From positions 3,534,001-3,598,000 of the forward strand of contig NZ_CP053748.1 of assembly GCF_024400215.1 (NCBI RefSeq): 64,000 bases of DNA, in the 5' to 3' direction. The position numbers and the translations under genes were made by a program. The notes under the pieces were generated by a model that saw nothing but the letters and a program-made list of their open reading frames with translations, was not told the DNA's origin and made no database searches. This stretch comes from Massilia sp. erpn (GTDB lineage Bacteria > Pseudomonadota > Gammaproteobacteria > Burkholderiales > Burkholderiaceae_D). Below are positions 19,501 through 27,986 of this stretch, one piece after another; within the stretch, counting starts at the first letter, position 1, and each line of letters opens with the position of its first letter.

Positions 19501-19605
19501 GCTGTGTTTCCTTTCAAGAAGAATTTGGTATGCACGCAGTGTAGACCTGTCCATTCAAACGAAAAATGCTCTATATTGAAACGGTTTGTTGCATGAATCG
19601 ATCAT

Positions 19606-20511
19606 ATGGATAAAATCGCCGCCGCCGAAGTCTTTGTCGCCATCGCCGAACGGGGCAGCATGGTGGCCGCCGCCGACGCCCTCGATATGTCGCGCGCCAT
19701 GGTGACGCGCTACCTGGCCGAGATGGAGGAGTGGGCCGGCGCCCGCCTCCTGCACCGTACCACGCGCCGCCTGAGTCTGACGGCCGCCGGCGAGGTCACG
19801 CTGGTGCGCTGTCGTGATATGCTGACGCTGGCGGCCGCCATGTCCAGCGCGGCCGGCGAAGACCCTGACTCGCCCCACGGCCTGCTGCGCATGGCTTGCG
19901 CCCAGTTTCTGGCCCAAGGTGCGCTGGCCGGTGCCGTGCGCGCCTTCCTCGAACGCTATCCGCGCACCAGCATCGATCTGCAGGTGGATAACCGCTCGGT
20001 CAATCTGGTCGAGCAGCGCATCGACCTGGCGATCCGCATCACCAATGCGCTGGAGCCGAGCATGATTGCGCGCCGCCTGGCCGATTGCGCCTCGGTGGTA
20101 TGCGCTGCGCCCTCTTATATACAGAAGCATGGCCAGCCGCAAACACCGTCCGATCTGGCTGCCCACAACTGCCTGACCTATAACTACTTCGGCAAGAGCC
20201 TGTGGCAGTTCAGCCGGAACGGGGAGGGTGTGGCCGTGCCGGTGGGCGGCAATCTGTCGTCGAACGAGTCGATGGCCCTGCTGGCCGCCACGGCCCAGGG
20301 TGTGGGGATTTCGCTGCAGCCGCGCCATGCCGCCGCGCCGCTGATTGCCGCCGGGCGTCTCGTGCAGCTATTGCCAGACTGGCAAGCGCAAATGCTTGGC
20401 GTCTACGCCATCTACACCTCGCGCCAGCATATGCCGGCCGCTTTGCGCGCCATGCTCGATTTTCTCGTGGACTGGTTTCACCGTGATCCTGAATGGCTGG
20501 ATCACGCTTAA
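19606..20511 (+). CDS. LysR family transcriptional regulator
   Basis: 301 residues. The N-terminal helix-turn-helix has the classic layout: AAEVFVAIAERGSMVAAADA, LDMSRAMVTRYLAEME, GARLLHRTTRRLSLTAAGE. The C-terminal effector domain is of the DsdA/CrgA-like subgroup (GLLRMACAQFLAQGALAGAV, SIDLQVDNRSVNLVEQRIDLAIRI, LPDWQAQMLGVYAIYTSRQH). It is transcribed away from the MBL-fold gene with 105 bp between the starts, the usual LysR arrangement, so that gene is its likely target. Confidence 0.93.
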   Translation: MDKIAAAEVFVAIAERGSMVAAADALDMSRAMVTRYLAEMEEWAGARLLHRTTRRLSLTAAGEVTLVRCRDMLTLAAAMSSAAGEDPDSPHGLLRMACAQFLAQGALAGAVRAFLERYPRTSIDLQVDNRSVNLVEQRIDLAIRITNALEPSMIARRLADCASVVCAAPSYIQKHGQPQTPSDLAAHNCLTYNYFGKSLWQFSRNGEGVAVPVGGNLSSNESMALLAATAQGVGISLQPRHAAAPLIAAGRLVQLLPDWQAQMLGVYAIYTSRQHMPAALRAMLDFLVDWFHRDPEWLDHA

Positions 20512-20548
20512 TATTCAGATATCATTGGTAAAAAGGCAGGCTGACCAA

Positions 20549-20579
20549 ATAAAAAACATCGCGTGGACGCGACTTTTTA
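20549..20579 (+). terminator. Probable terminator after the lysR gene
   Basis: TCGCGT-GG-ACGCGA (20559-20572) with an A-run on its left and CTTTTT on its right, 48 bases beyond the lysR stop. The stem is short but perfect. Confidence 0.6.
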
Positions 20580-20591
20580 ATGTGACGGTGG

Positions 20592-20621
20592 TTGTTGGGA
20601 TACAATTCCACGTGCTATGCT
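20592..20621 (+). promoter_or_regulatory. Possible sigma-70 promoter for odhA
   Basis: TTGTTG (20592-20597), an 18-bp spacer and TATGCT (20616-20621) lie just after the lysR terminator. They would give a leader of about 135 nt before the odhA ATG. Confidence 0.4.
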
Positions 20622-20717
20622 AAACGACCGTTTTTGGAAATTCTGAAAGCAACAGAGCCCTTCCCCCACAACTTGATGTGCAATCCGCTAACCGGTCAGG
20701 CCGTGTCGCGGAAGGTT

Positions 20718-20735
20718 AGATTAACCCGCTAATCT
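20718..20735 (+). promoter_or_regulatory. Hairpin in the odhA leader
   Basis: AGATTA-ACCCGC-TAATCT is a perfect 6-bp inverted repeat, followed at once by CGCGAAGCGCG, a second small hairpin. Both lie directly upstream of the AAAGGTGAG ribosome site. They could modulate translation; there is no direct evidence of a ligand or protein. Confidence 0.35.
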
Positions 20736-20763
20736 CGCGAAGCGCGAAGAAAGGTGAGCAAGA

Positions 20764-23619
20764 ATGATGCAACAACAGACGTCCAACTCCTACCTGTTCG
20801 GTGGGAATGCGCCTTACGTAGAGGAACTCTACGAAGCGTATCTCGCTAATCCAGGTTCCGTGCCAGATAACTGGCGCGCTTACTTCGACGCCATGCAGCA
20901 CGTGCCGGCTGTCGATGGCTCCAATAAACCCGACGTCGCCCACGCCTCCGTGATCGCCTCCTTCGCCGAACGCGCGAAAGCCGGTCCGATCCGCACCGTG
21001 GTCGCTTCGGCCGACGCCGAAATGGGCCGCAAGCGCGTGGCCGCCACCCAGCTGATCGCCGCTTACCGCTACCTGGGTTCGCGCTGGGCCAACCTGGACC
21101 CGCTGCAGCGTCAGGAACGTCCATCGATCCCGGAACTGGACCCGGCCTTCTATGGCTTCACCGACGCCGATCTGGACACCGTCTTCAACATCAGCAACAC
21201 CTACTTCGGTCCTGAAACCGCTTCGCTGCGCGATCTGACCAACTTCCTGCGCGACACCTATACCCGCTCCATCGGCGCGGAATATATGTACATCTCCGAC
21301 CCGGCCGAAAAGCGCTGGCTGCAGGAACGCCTGGAATCGATCCGCTCGACCCCGAACTTCACCGCCGAGAAGAAAAAGCACATCCTGGAGCGCCTGACCG
21401 CCGCTGAAGGCCTGGAACGCTATCTCCACACCAAGTACGTCGGCCAGAAACGCTTCTCGCTGGAAGGCGGCGAAACCTTCATCGCCTCCATCGACGAGAT
21501 CATCCAGCGCGCCGGCGAAAAAGGCGTGCAGGAAATCGTCATCGGCATGGCCCACCGCGGCCGTCTGAACGTGCTGGTCAACACCCTGGGCAAGGCCCCG
21601 AAAGACCTGTTCGAAGAATTCGAAGGCAAGCATGGCGACGACCTGCCGGCCGGCGACGTGAAATACCACCAGGGCTTCTCGTCCGACATCTCCACCGCAG
21701 GCGGCCCGGTCCACCTGTCGCTGGCCTTCAACCCATCGCACCTGGAAATCGTCAACCCTGTGGTTGAAGGTTCGGTGAAAGCCCGCATGGACCGCCGCGG
21801 CGACGTGCATGGCGCGCAAGTGCTGCCGATTCTGGTGCACGGCGATGCCGCTTTCGCAGGCCAGGGCGTGGTGATGGAAACCCTGAATCTGGCGCAGACC
21901 CGCGGCTACGGCACGGGCGGCACGGTGCACATCGTGATCAACAACCAGATCGGTTTCACCACCTCCGACCCGCGCGACGCGCGTTCGACCATCTACTGCT
22001 CCGACGTTGTGAAGATGATCGAAGCGCCGGTGCTGCACGTGAACGCCGACGATCCTGAAGCCGTGGTGCTGGCCTCGCAAATTGCGATGGACTACCGCCA
22101 GCAGTTCCAGAAGGATATCGTGGTCGATATCATCTGCTACCGCAAACTGGGCCACAACGAGCAGGACACCCCGGCGCTGACCCAGCCGCTGATGTACAAG
22201 AAGATCGCCAAGCATCCAGGCACCCGCAAGCTGTACGCGGACAAGCTGGCTGCCCAGGGCGTGATCGCTGCCGATGGCGGCGACACCATGGTGGCTGCCT
22301 ACCGCGACGCCATGGACGCCGGCAAGCACACCGTCGATCCAGTGATCTCCAACTTCAAGAACAAGTACGCCGTCGACTGGCTGCCGTTCCTGAACCGCAA
22401 ATGGAGCGACGCCGCCGACACCGCCGTGCCGCTGACCGAACTGAAACGCCTGGCTGGCCGCATCACGACCGTACCGGAAGAATTCAAGGTCCACTCGCTG
22501 GTGGAAAAAGTGCTGGGCGACCGCGCTGCCATGGGCCGCGGCGAACTGAATCTGGACTGGGGCATGGGCGAGCACCTGGCTTACGCCTCGCTGGTATCGT
22601 CCGGCTACGCCGTGCGTCTGACCGGCCAGGACGCCGGCCGCGGCACCTTCGTGCACCGCCACGCCGTGCTGCACGACCAGAACCGCGAACGCTGGGATGC
22701 CGGCATCTACGTGCCGCTGCAGAACATCGCCGAGAACCAGGCGCCGTTCACCGTGATCGACTCCGTGCTGTCCGAAGAGGCGGTGCTGGGCTTCGAATAC
22801 GGCTACTCGACCGCCGAGCCGAACACCCTGACCATCTGGGAAGCCCAGTTCGGCGACTTCGTCAACGGCGCCCAGGTTGTGATCGACCAGTTCATCAGCT
22901 CCGGCGAAGTGAAGTGGGGCCGCGCCTCCGGTCTGGTGATGATGCTGCCGCACGGTTACGAAGGCCAGGGTCCGGAGCACTCCTCCGCACGCCCAGAGCG
23001 CTTCCTGCAGCTGTGCGCCGACAACAATATGCAAGTGGTGCAGCCGACCACCGCATCGCAGATCTTCCACCTGCTGCGCCGCCAGATGGTGCGCCAGTTC
23101 CGCAAGCCGCTGGTCATCATGACCCCGAAATCGCTGCTGCGTAACAAGGATGCGGGTTCGCCGCTGGCCGAACTGGCCAAAGGCGCCTTCCAGACCGTGA
23201 TCGGTGAAGTCGATGAGAAGATCGACGCCAAGAAGGTCAAGCGCGTGATCGCCTGCTCCGGCAAGGTGTATTACGACCTGGCCAACGCCCGCAAGACCCG
23301 CGGCCAGACCGACACCGCCATCGTGCGTGTCGAGCAGCTGTATCCGTTCCCGCACAAGGCCTTCGCTGCCGAACTGAAAAAGTTCCCGAACCTGGCCGAA
23401 GTGGTGTGGGCGCAGGACGAGCCGCAGAACCAGGGTCCTTGGTTCCAGATCCAGCACAACATCTTCGAGTCCATGGATGCGGGCCAGCGCCTGGCGTATG
23501 CCGGCCGTCCTGCTTCCGCGTCGCCGGCTGTCGGCTACTACGACAAGCACTACGCCCAGCAAAAAGACCTGCTGGAAACGGCGTTCTCGAAGCTGAAGGG
23601 CTTCATCCTCACCAAATAA
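20764..23619 (+). CDS. odhA: 2-oxoglutarate dehydrogenase E1 component
   Basis: 951 residues, the typical OdhA/SucA length. The N-terminal E2-interaction segment is SYLFGGNAPYVEELYEAYLA. The thiamine-diphosphate core shows KRFSLEGGETFIASIDEII, IVIGMAHRGRLNVLVNTLGK, the cofactor stretch HGDAAFAGQGVVMETLNLAQ with NNQIGFTTSDPRDARST, and GQDAGRGTFVHRHAVLHDQ in the C-terminal half. It decarboxylates 2-oxoglutarate and succinylates the lipoyl group of OdhB. AAAGGTGAG precedes two ATGs (20764, 20767). First gene of odhA-odhB-pspC-lpdA. Confidence 0.98.
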   Translation: MMQQQTSNSYLFGGNAPYVEELYEAYLANPGSVPDNWRAYFDAMQHVPAVDGSNKPDVAHASVIASFAERAKAGPIRTVVASADAEMGRKRVAATQLIAAYRYLGSRWANLDPLQRQERPSIPELDPAFYGFTDADLDTVFNISNTYFGPETASLRDLTNFLRDTYTRSIGAEYMYISDPAEKRWLQERLESIRSTPNFTAEKKKHILERLTAAEGLERYLHTKYVGQKRFSLEGGETFIASIDEIIQRAGEKGVQEIVIGMAHRGRLNVLVNTLGKAPKDLFEEFEGKHGDDLPAGDVKYHQGFSSDISTAGGPVHLSLAFNPSHLEIVNPVVEGSVKARMDRRGDVHGAQVLPILVHGDAAFAGQGVVMETLNLAQTRGYGTGGTVHIVINNQIGFTTSDPRDARSTIYCSDVVKMIEAPVLHVNADDPEAVVLASQIAMDYRQQFQKDIVVDIICYRKLGHNEQDTPALTQPLMYKKIAKHPGTRKLYADKLAAQGVIAADGGDTMVAAYRDAMDAGKHTVDPVISNFKNKYAVDWLPFLNRKWSDAADTAVPLTELKRLAGRITTVPEEFKVHSLVEKVLGDRAAMGRGELNLDWGMGEHLAYASLVSSGYAVRLTGQDAGRGTFVHRHAVLHDQNRERWDAGIYVPLQNIAENQAPFTVIDSVLSEEAVLGFEYGYSTAEPNTLTIWEAQFGDFVNGAQVVIDQFISSGEVKWGRASGLVMMLPHGYEGQGPEHSSARPERFLQLCADNNMQVVQPTTASQIFHLLRRQMVRQFRKPLVIMTPKSLLRNKDAGSPLAELAKGAFQTVIGEVDEKIDAKKVKRVIACSGKVYYDLANARKTRGQTDTAIVRVEQLYPFPHKAFAAELKKFPNLAEVVWAQDEPQNQGPWFQIQHNIFESMDAGQRLAYAGRPASASPAVGYYDKHYAQQKDLLETAFSKLKGFILTK

Positions 23620-23629
23620 TAGGCAAGGC

Positions 23630-23654
23630 GCGCCGCGTCCATAAGACGCGGCGC
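23630..23654 (+). promoter_or_regulatory. Intercistronic hairpin between odhA and odhB
   Basis: A perfect 10-bp stem, GCGCCGCGTC against GACGCGGCGC, with a 5-base loop in the 64-bp gap between odhA and odhB. No T-run follows, so it looks like an mRNA-stabilising or processing hairpin rather than a terminator. Confidence 0.55.
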
Positions 23655-23683
23655 CAGAAAAATACCAAGTTACGGAGTTATAC

Positions 23684-24946
23684 ATGGCACAAATCGAAGT
23701 TAAAGTTCCTCAATTGTCGGAATCCGTCGCCGAAGCGACCCTGCTGTCCTGGCACAAAAAAGTCGGCGAAGCAGTCGCACGCGACGAAAACATGATCGAC
23801 ATCGAGACCGATAAGGTCGTTCTGGAACTGCCGGCCCCGAGCGCTGGCGTGGTTGTTCAAATCATCAAGAACGACGGCGCTACCGTGGTCGCTGGTGAAG
23901 TGATCGCCATCATCGATACCGAAGCCGCCGCCGGTGCCACCCCATCCGCTCCTGCCGCCGCCGCTGCCCCAGCTGCTGCCGCACCTGCCGCCGCCGCTCC
24001 CGCTGCTGCCACCGGTGGCGCTAAAGGCGACGTGGCCATGCCGGCCGCCGCCAAGATCCTGTCCGAAGCCGGCCTGTCCGCTTCCGACGTTGCCGGTTCC
24101 GGCAAAGACGGCCGCGTGACCAAGGGCGACGCCCTGGCTGCCGCCGCTGCACCGAAACCAGCCGCACCAGCACCGCTGGCCCCAGCCGCTGCCAAACCAG
24201 CGCTGCAGAAAATCGCCGCGCCAGTGGGCGCCCTGAACCTGGGCGACCGTCCGGAAGAGCGCGTGCCGATGAGCCGTCTGCGCGCCCGTATCGCCGAGCG
24301 CCTGGTGGAATCGCAATCGACCAACGCCATCCTGACCACCTTCAACGAAGTGAATATGCAGCCAGTGATGGACCTGCGCACCAAGTACAAGGACAAGTTC
24401 GAGAAAGAACACGGCGTGAAGCTGGGCTTCATGTCCTTCTTCGTCAAAGCCGCTGTGGCCGCGCTGAAGAAATACCCGATCATCAACGCCTCCGTTGACG
24501 GCAACGACATCGTCTACCACGGCTACTTCGACATCGGTATCGCCGTCGGTTCGCCACGCGGCCTGGTGGTGCCGATCCTGCGCAATGCCGACCAGATGAG
24601 CATCGCCGACATCGAGAAGAAAATCGGCGAATTCGGCGCCAAGGCCAAGGATGGCAAGCTGACCCTGGAAGACCTGACCGGCGGCACCTTCTCCATCTCG
24701 AACGGCGGCACCTTCGGTTCCATGCTGTCGACCCCGATCATCAACCCGCCACAATCGGCCATCCTGGGCGTGCACGCGACCAAGGACCGCGCTGTTGTCG
24801 AAAACGGCCAGATCGTCATCCGCCCAATGAACTACCTGGCGATGTCGTACGACCACCGTATCATCGACGGCCGCGAAGCCGTGCTGGGCCTGGTGGCAAT
24901 GAAAGAGGCGCTGGAAGATCCAGCCCGCCTGCTGCTGGACCTGTAA
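23684..24946 (+). CDS. odhB: Dihydrolipoyllysine-residue succinyltransferase (2-oxoglutarate dehydrogenase E2)
   Basis: 420 residues. One N-terminal lipoyl domain carries the lipoyl-lysine Lys44 in [16 protein letters not shown]. An Ala/Pro-rich swinging linker follows (about residues 80-110), then a peripheral subunit-binding domain ([36 protein letters not shown]). A second Ala/Pro linker leads to the catalytic domain ([20 protein letters not shown]), ending with the active-site [14 protein letters not shown]. It transfers the succinyl group from lipoate to CoA. Confidence 0.98.
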   Translation: MAQIEVKVPQLSESVAEATLLSWHKKVGEAVARDENMIDIETDKVVLELPAPSAGVVVQIIKNDGATVVAGEVIAIIDTEAAAGATPSAPAAAAAPAAAAPAAAAPAAATGGAKGDVAMPAAAKILSEAGLSASDVAGSGKDGRVTKGDALAAAAAPKPAAPAPLAPAAAKPALQKIAAPVGALNLGDRPEERVPMSRLRARIAERLVESQSTNAILTTFNEVNMQPVMDLRTKYKDKFEKEHGVKLGFMSFFVKAAVAALKKYPIINASVDGNDIVYHGYFDIGIAVGSPRGLVVPILRNADQMSIADIEKKIGEFGAKAKDGKLTLEDLTGGTFSISNGGTFGSMLSTPIINPPQSAILGVHATKDRAVVENGQIVIRPMNYLAMSYDHRIIDGREAVLGLVAMKEALEDPARLLLDL

Positions 24947-24966
24947 TCGCGCAGTAAACCACCCCT

Positions 24967-24994
24967 GAGCTGCGGCGTTTCGGCGCCGCGGCTC
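24967..24994 (+). promoter_or_regulatory. GC-rich hairpin between odhB and the pspC-domain gene
   Basis: GAGCTGCGGCG / CGCCGCGGCTC with one G-T pair and a small loop, 20 bases after odhB. The following sequence CCTTATTT is only weakly T-rich, so it could be an attenuator that lowers downstream expression. Confidence 0.5.
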
Positions 24995-25016
24995 CCTTAT
25001 TTGGAAGAGAGGTTGC

Positions 25017-25352
25017 ATGAGCGTCTCGGAAGAAATCAAGCGCCTGCACGAGCTGCATCAGGCTGGTGCGCTGAGCGACGAAGAGTTTGCCCGCGCCAAG
25101 GAGCGCCTGTTGAACGGCGCGCCGCCGTCCAGCGCCGGTTCCGACCTGGCCACGGAGTTCAGCAATTTCCGCCGTTCGCGCGCGGACCGCTGGCTCGGTG
25201 GCGTGTGCGGCGGCCTGGGCCGCGCCTCCGGCGTCGAGTCCTGGATCTGGCGCCTGATCTTCGCGCTGTTCACCATCTCTTTCGGATTTGGCCTGGTGAT
25301 TTACATCCTGTTGTGGATATTCGTCCCGGACGAAGAACTGATTGGAAAATAA
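25017..25352 (+). CDS. Small PspC-domain membrane protein with an N-terminal SHOCT-like helix pair
   Basis: 111 residues. Residues 4-32 (EIKRLHELHQAGALSDEEFA, then RAKERLL) match the short SHOCT-type oligomerisation motif. Residues 50-107 form a PspC domain: RADRWLGGVCGGLGRASGVE, then two closely packed hydrophobic stretches ending in LLWIFVPDEE. PspC proteins sit in the inner membrane and take part in envelope-stress (phage-shock) responses. The gene sits between odhB and lpdA, with its stop 3 bases before lpdA, so it is expressed as part of a dehydrogenase operon. The reason for that position is unknown. Confidence 0.85.
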   Translation: MSVSEEIKRLHELHQAGALSDEEFARAKERLLNGAPPSSAGSDLATEFSNFRRSRADRWLGGVCGGLGRASGVESWIWRLIFALFTISFGFGLVIYILLWIFVPDEELIGK

Positions 25353-25355
25353 GAT

Positions 25356-26789
25356 ATGAGCAATAAACAATTCGACGTAGTGGTGATCGGCGCCGGTCCT
25401 GGCGGCTATATCGCGGCCATCCGCGCAGCGCAGCTGGGCTTCTCGGTCGCCTGTATCGACGAGTGGAGCAATGCCAAGGGCGGTCCCGCGCCAGGCGGCA
25501 CCTGCACCAACGTGGGCTGCATCCCATCCAAAGCCCTGCTGCAATCGTCGGAACACTACGAACACGCAGGCCACGCCTTTGCCGAACACGGGATCGACGT
25601 TGCGGGCCTGTCGCTGAACCTGGGCCAGATGATCAAGCGCAAGGACACCGTTGTGAAGCAGAACAACGACGGTATCCTGTTCCTGTTCAAGAAGAACAAA
25701 GTGACCTTCTTCCACGGCCGCGGCGCATTCGCCGGCGCCGCTGGCGCTGAAGGCTACCCGATCGCCATCTCCGGCCCGACCAATGAAACCATCAACGCCA
25801 AGCAAGTCATCGTGGCCACCGGTTCCAATGCGCGCGCGCTGCCAGGCACCCCGTTCGACGAGAAACTGATCCTGTCGAACACCGGCGCGCTGGCCATCGA
25901 ATCCGTACCGGCCAGCCTGGGCGTGATCGGCGCCGGCGTGATCGGCCTGGAAATGGGTTCCGTATGGCGCCGTCTGGGCTCCAAAGTGACCGTGCTGGAA
26001 GGTCTGCCGACCTTCCTCGGCGCCGTGGACGAGCAGATCGCCAAGGAAGCCAACAAGCTGTTCACCAAACAAGGCCTGTCCATCAACCTGGGCTGCAAGA
26101 TCGGCGCCATCACCACCGGCGAGAATAACGTCAAGGTGGAATACACCGATGCCAAGGGCGAAGCGCAGAGCGTGGTGTTCGACAAGCTGATCGTTTCGAT
26201 CGGCCGTACCCCGAACACCAACGGCCTGGGCGCCGACAAGGCCGGCCTGGCGCTGGACGAGCGCGGCTTCGTGACCGTGGACGACGACTGCAAAACCAAT
26301 CTGCCTGGCGTGTGGGCCATCGGCGACGTGGTGCGCGGCCCGATGCTGGCGCACAAAGCGGAAGAAGAGGGCGTTGCCGTGGCCGAGCGCATGGCCGGCC
26401 AGCACGGTCACACCAACTTCAACACGATTCCTTGGGTGATCTACACCTCGCCGGAAATCGCCTGGGTTGGCCGCACCGAGCAGCAACTGAAAGCCGACGG
26501 CGTTGCGTACAAAGCCGGCACCTTCCCCTTCCTGGCGAACGGCCGCGCGCGCGCGCTGGGCGACACCTCGGGCATGGTGAAATTCCTGGCCGACGCCACC
26601 ACCGACGAAATCCTGGGTGTGCACATCATCGGCCCAATGGCTTCCGAGCTGATTTCCGAAGCCGTGGTCGCCATGGAATTCAAGGCATCGGCCGAAGACA
26701 TCGCCCGCATCTGCCACGCCCACCCATCGCTGTCCGAAGCAACCAAGGAAGCCGCGCTGGCCGTCGATAAGCGCACCTTGAACTTCTAA
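25356..26789 (+). CDS. lpdA: Dihydrolipoyl dehydrogenase (E3)
   Basis: 477 residues. FAD-binding VVVIGAGPGGYIAAIRAAQL; redox-active disulfide Cys50/Cys55 in GGTCTNVGCIPSKALL; NAD-binding GVIGAGVIGLEMGSVWRRLG; FAD-binding WAIGDVVRGPMLAHKAEEEG; and the C-terminal active-site His-Glu segment CHAHPSLSEATKEAAL. It re-oxidises the lipoyl groups of OdhB with NAD+. It starts 3 bases after the pspC-domain gene and ends at a terminator. Confidence 0.98.
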   Translation: MSNKQFDVVVIGAGPGGYIAAIRAAQLGFSVACIDEWSNAKGGPAPGGTCTNVGCIPSKALLQSSEHYEHAGHAFAEHGIDVAGLSLNLGQMIKRKDTVVKQNNDGILFLFKKNKVTFFHGRGAFAGAAGAEGYPIAISGPTNETINAKQVIVATGSNARALPGTPFDEKLILSNTGALAIESVPASLGVIGAGVIGLEMGSVWRRLGSKVTVLEGLPTFLGAVDEQIAKEANKLFTKQGLSINLGCKIGAITTGENNVKVEYTDAKGEAQSVVFDKLIVSIGRTPNTNGLGADKAGLALDERGFVTVDDDCKTNLPGVWAIGDVVRGPMLAHKAEEEGVAVAERMAGQHGHTNFNTIPWVIYTSPEIAWVGRTEQQLKADGVAYKAGTFPFLANGRARALGDTSGMVKFLADATTDEILGVHIIGPMASELISEAVVAMEFKASAEDIARICHAHPSLSEATKEAALAVDKRTLNF

Positions 26790-26801
26790 GAGCGCCTTAT
26801 C

Positions 26802-26840
26802 GGCCGGAACGGGTTCACAAGACCTGTTCCGGCTTTTGTT
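26802..26840 (+). terminator. Rho-independent terminator after lpdA
   Basis: GCCGGAACGGG (26803-26813) pairs with CCTGTTCCGGC (26823-26833) with a 9-base loop and one G-T pair; a T-rich tail (TTTTGTTGTTTTT) follows. It falls only about 20 bases before zapE. Confidence 0.8.
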
Positions 26841-26859
26841 GTTTTTGAAGCGAATCCGT

Positions 26860-27957
26860 ATGAATGTCCTGGAGTTCTACCAGCACGCGCTGGAGCAGCG
26901 CGACTTCAAGGCCGACGAGGCGCAGCGCCGCGCCGTCGACCGCCTGCAGCAGTGCTATGACGAGTGGGTGGGCTACAAGGCCCAGCGCTCGAACAGCTTC
27001 AAGCGCCTGATCAACCGTCCCGACGTGCCGCGCGGCGTGTATATGTGGGGTGGGGTGGGGCGCGGCAAGTCCTTCCTGATGGATTCCTTCTACTCGGTGG
27101 TGCCGCTGGTGCGCAAGACGCGCCTGCACTTCCATGAGTTCATGCGCGCCGTGCATATGCAGCTCGATGAGCTGATCGGCGTGGAAGACCCGCTCAATGA
27201 AGTGGCGCGCCGCATCGCCAAGAAATACCGCCTGATCTGCTTCGACGAGTTCCACGTCTCCGACGTGGCCGACGCCATGATCCTGTATAACCTGATGAAG
27301 GCGCTGTACGACAATGGCGTGTCCTTCATCATGACCTCGAACTACCAGCCGGACACCCTGTACCCGGACGGCCTGCACCGCGACCGCATCCTGCCCACCA
27401 TCGCCCTGCTCAAGGAAAAGATGGATGTGCTGAATGTGGATGCCGGCATCGATTACCGCGGCCGCGCACTGGAGCAGGTGCATGCCTATTACACACCGCT
27501 GGGCGCACAGACCGACGAGTCGCTGCGCGACGCCTACAGCCGCATCGCCGAGACGGCCGACGAAGACCCGAACATCCACGTGGAAGGCCGCGAGCTGCGC
27601 GCCCTGCGCCGGGCCGGCACCATCATCTGGTTCGATTTCGCCACCCTGTGCGGCGGGCCGCGCTCGCAGAATGATTATCTGGAGATCGCCAGCCGCTTCC
27701 ATACCGTGATATTGTCCGGGGTGCCGATGATGTCGGCGGCCATGTCCTCGGAAGCGCGCCGCTTTACCTGGCTGATCGATGTGTTCTACGACCAGAAGGT
27801 GAAGCTGATCATGTCGGCCGAGGTCGAGCCGGAGGAGCTGTACACCGCCGGCGTGCTGTCCAACGAATTCCATCGCACCGTGTCGCGCATCGTCGAGATG
27901 CAGTCGCGCGAATACATGGACAAGGAACAGCGCGGCGCCGCCGACGCGCTGGCCTGA
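26860..27957 (+). CDS. zapE: Cell division protein ZapE (AFG1-like ATPase)
   Basis: 365 residues from the ATG at 26860 (MNVLEFYQHALEQRDF). Walker A GGVGRGKS at residues 64-71, Walker B LICFDEFHVSDVADA, and the family motifs MTSNYQPDTLYPDGLHRDR and RFTWLIDVFYDQKVKLIMSA. ZapE is a cytoplasmic ATPase that acts on FtsZ rings late in division under stress. An earlier in-frame start (26836) lies inside the terminator tail and was not chosen. Placement after odhAB-lpdA is, as I recall, conserved in this order. Confidence 0.95.
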   Translation: MNVLEFYQHALEQRDFKADEAQRRAVDRLQQCYDEWVGYKAQRSNSFKRLINRPDVPRGVYMWGGVGRGKSFLMDSFYSVVPLVRKTRLHFHEFMRAVHMQLDELIGVEDPLNEVARRIAKKYRLICFDEFHVSDVADAMILYNLMKALYDNGVSFIMTSNYQPDTLYPDGLHRDRILPTIALLKEKMDVLNVDAGIDYRGRALEQVHAYYTPLGAQTDESLRDAYSRIAETADEDPNIHVEGRELRALRRAGTIIWFDFATLCGGPRSQNDYLEIASRFHTVILSGVPMMSAAMSSEARRFTWLIDVFYDQKVKLIMSAEVEPEELYTAGVLSNEFHRTVSRIVEMQSREYMDKEQRGAADALA

Positions 27958-27986
27958 AGTCCAAACCCCAACGCCGGACAGAAACC

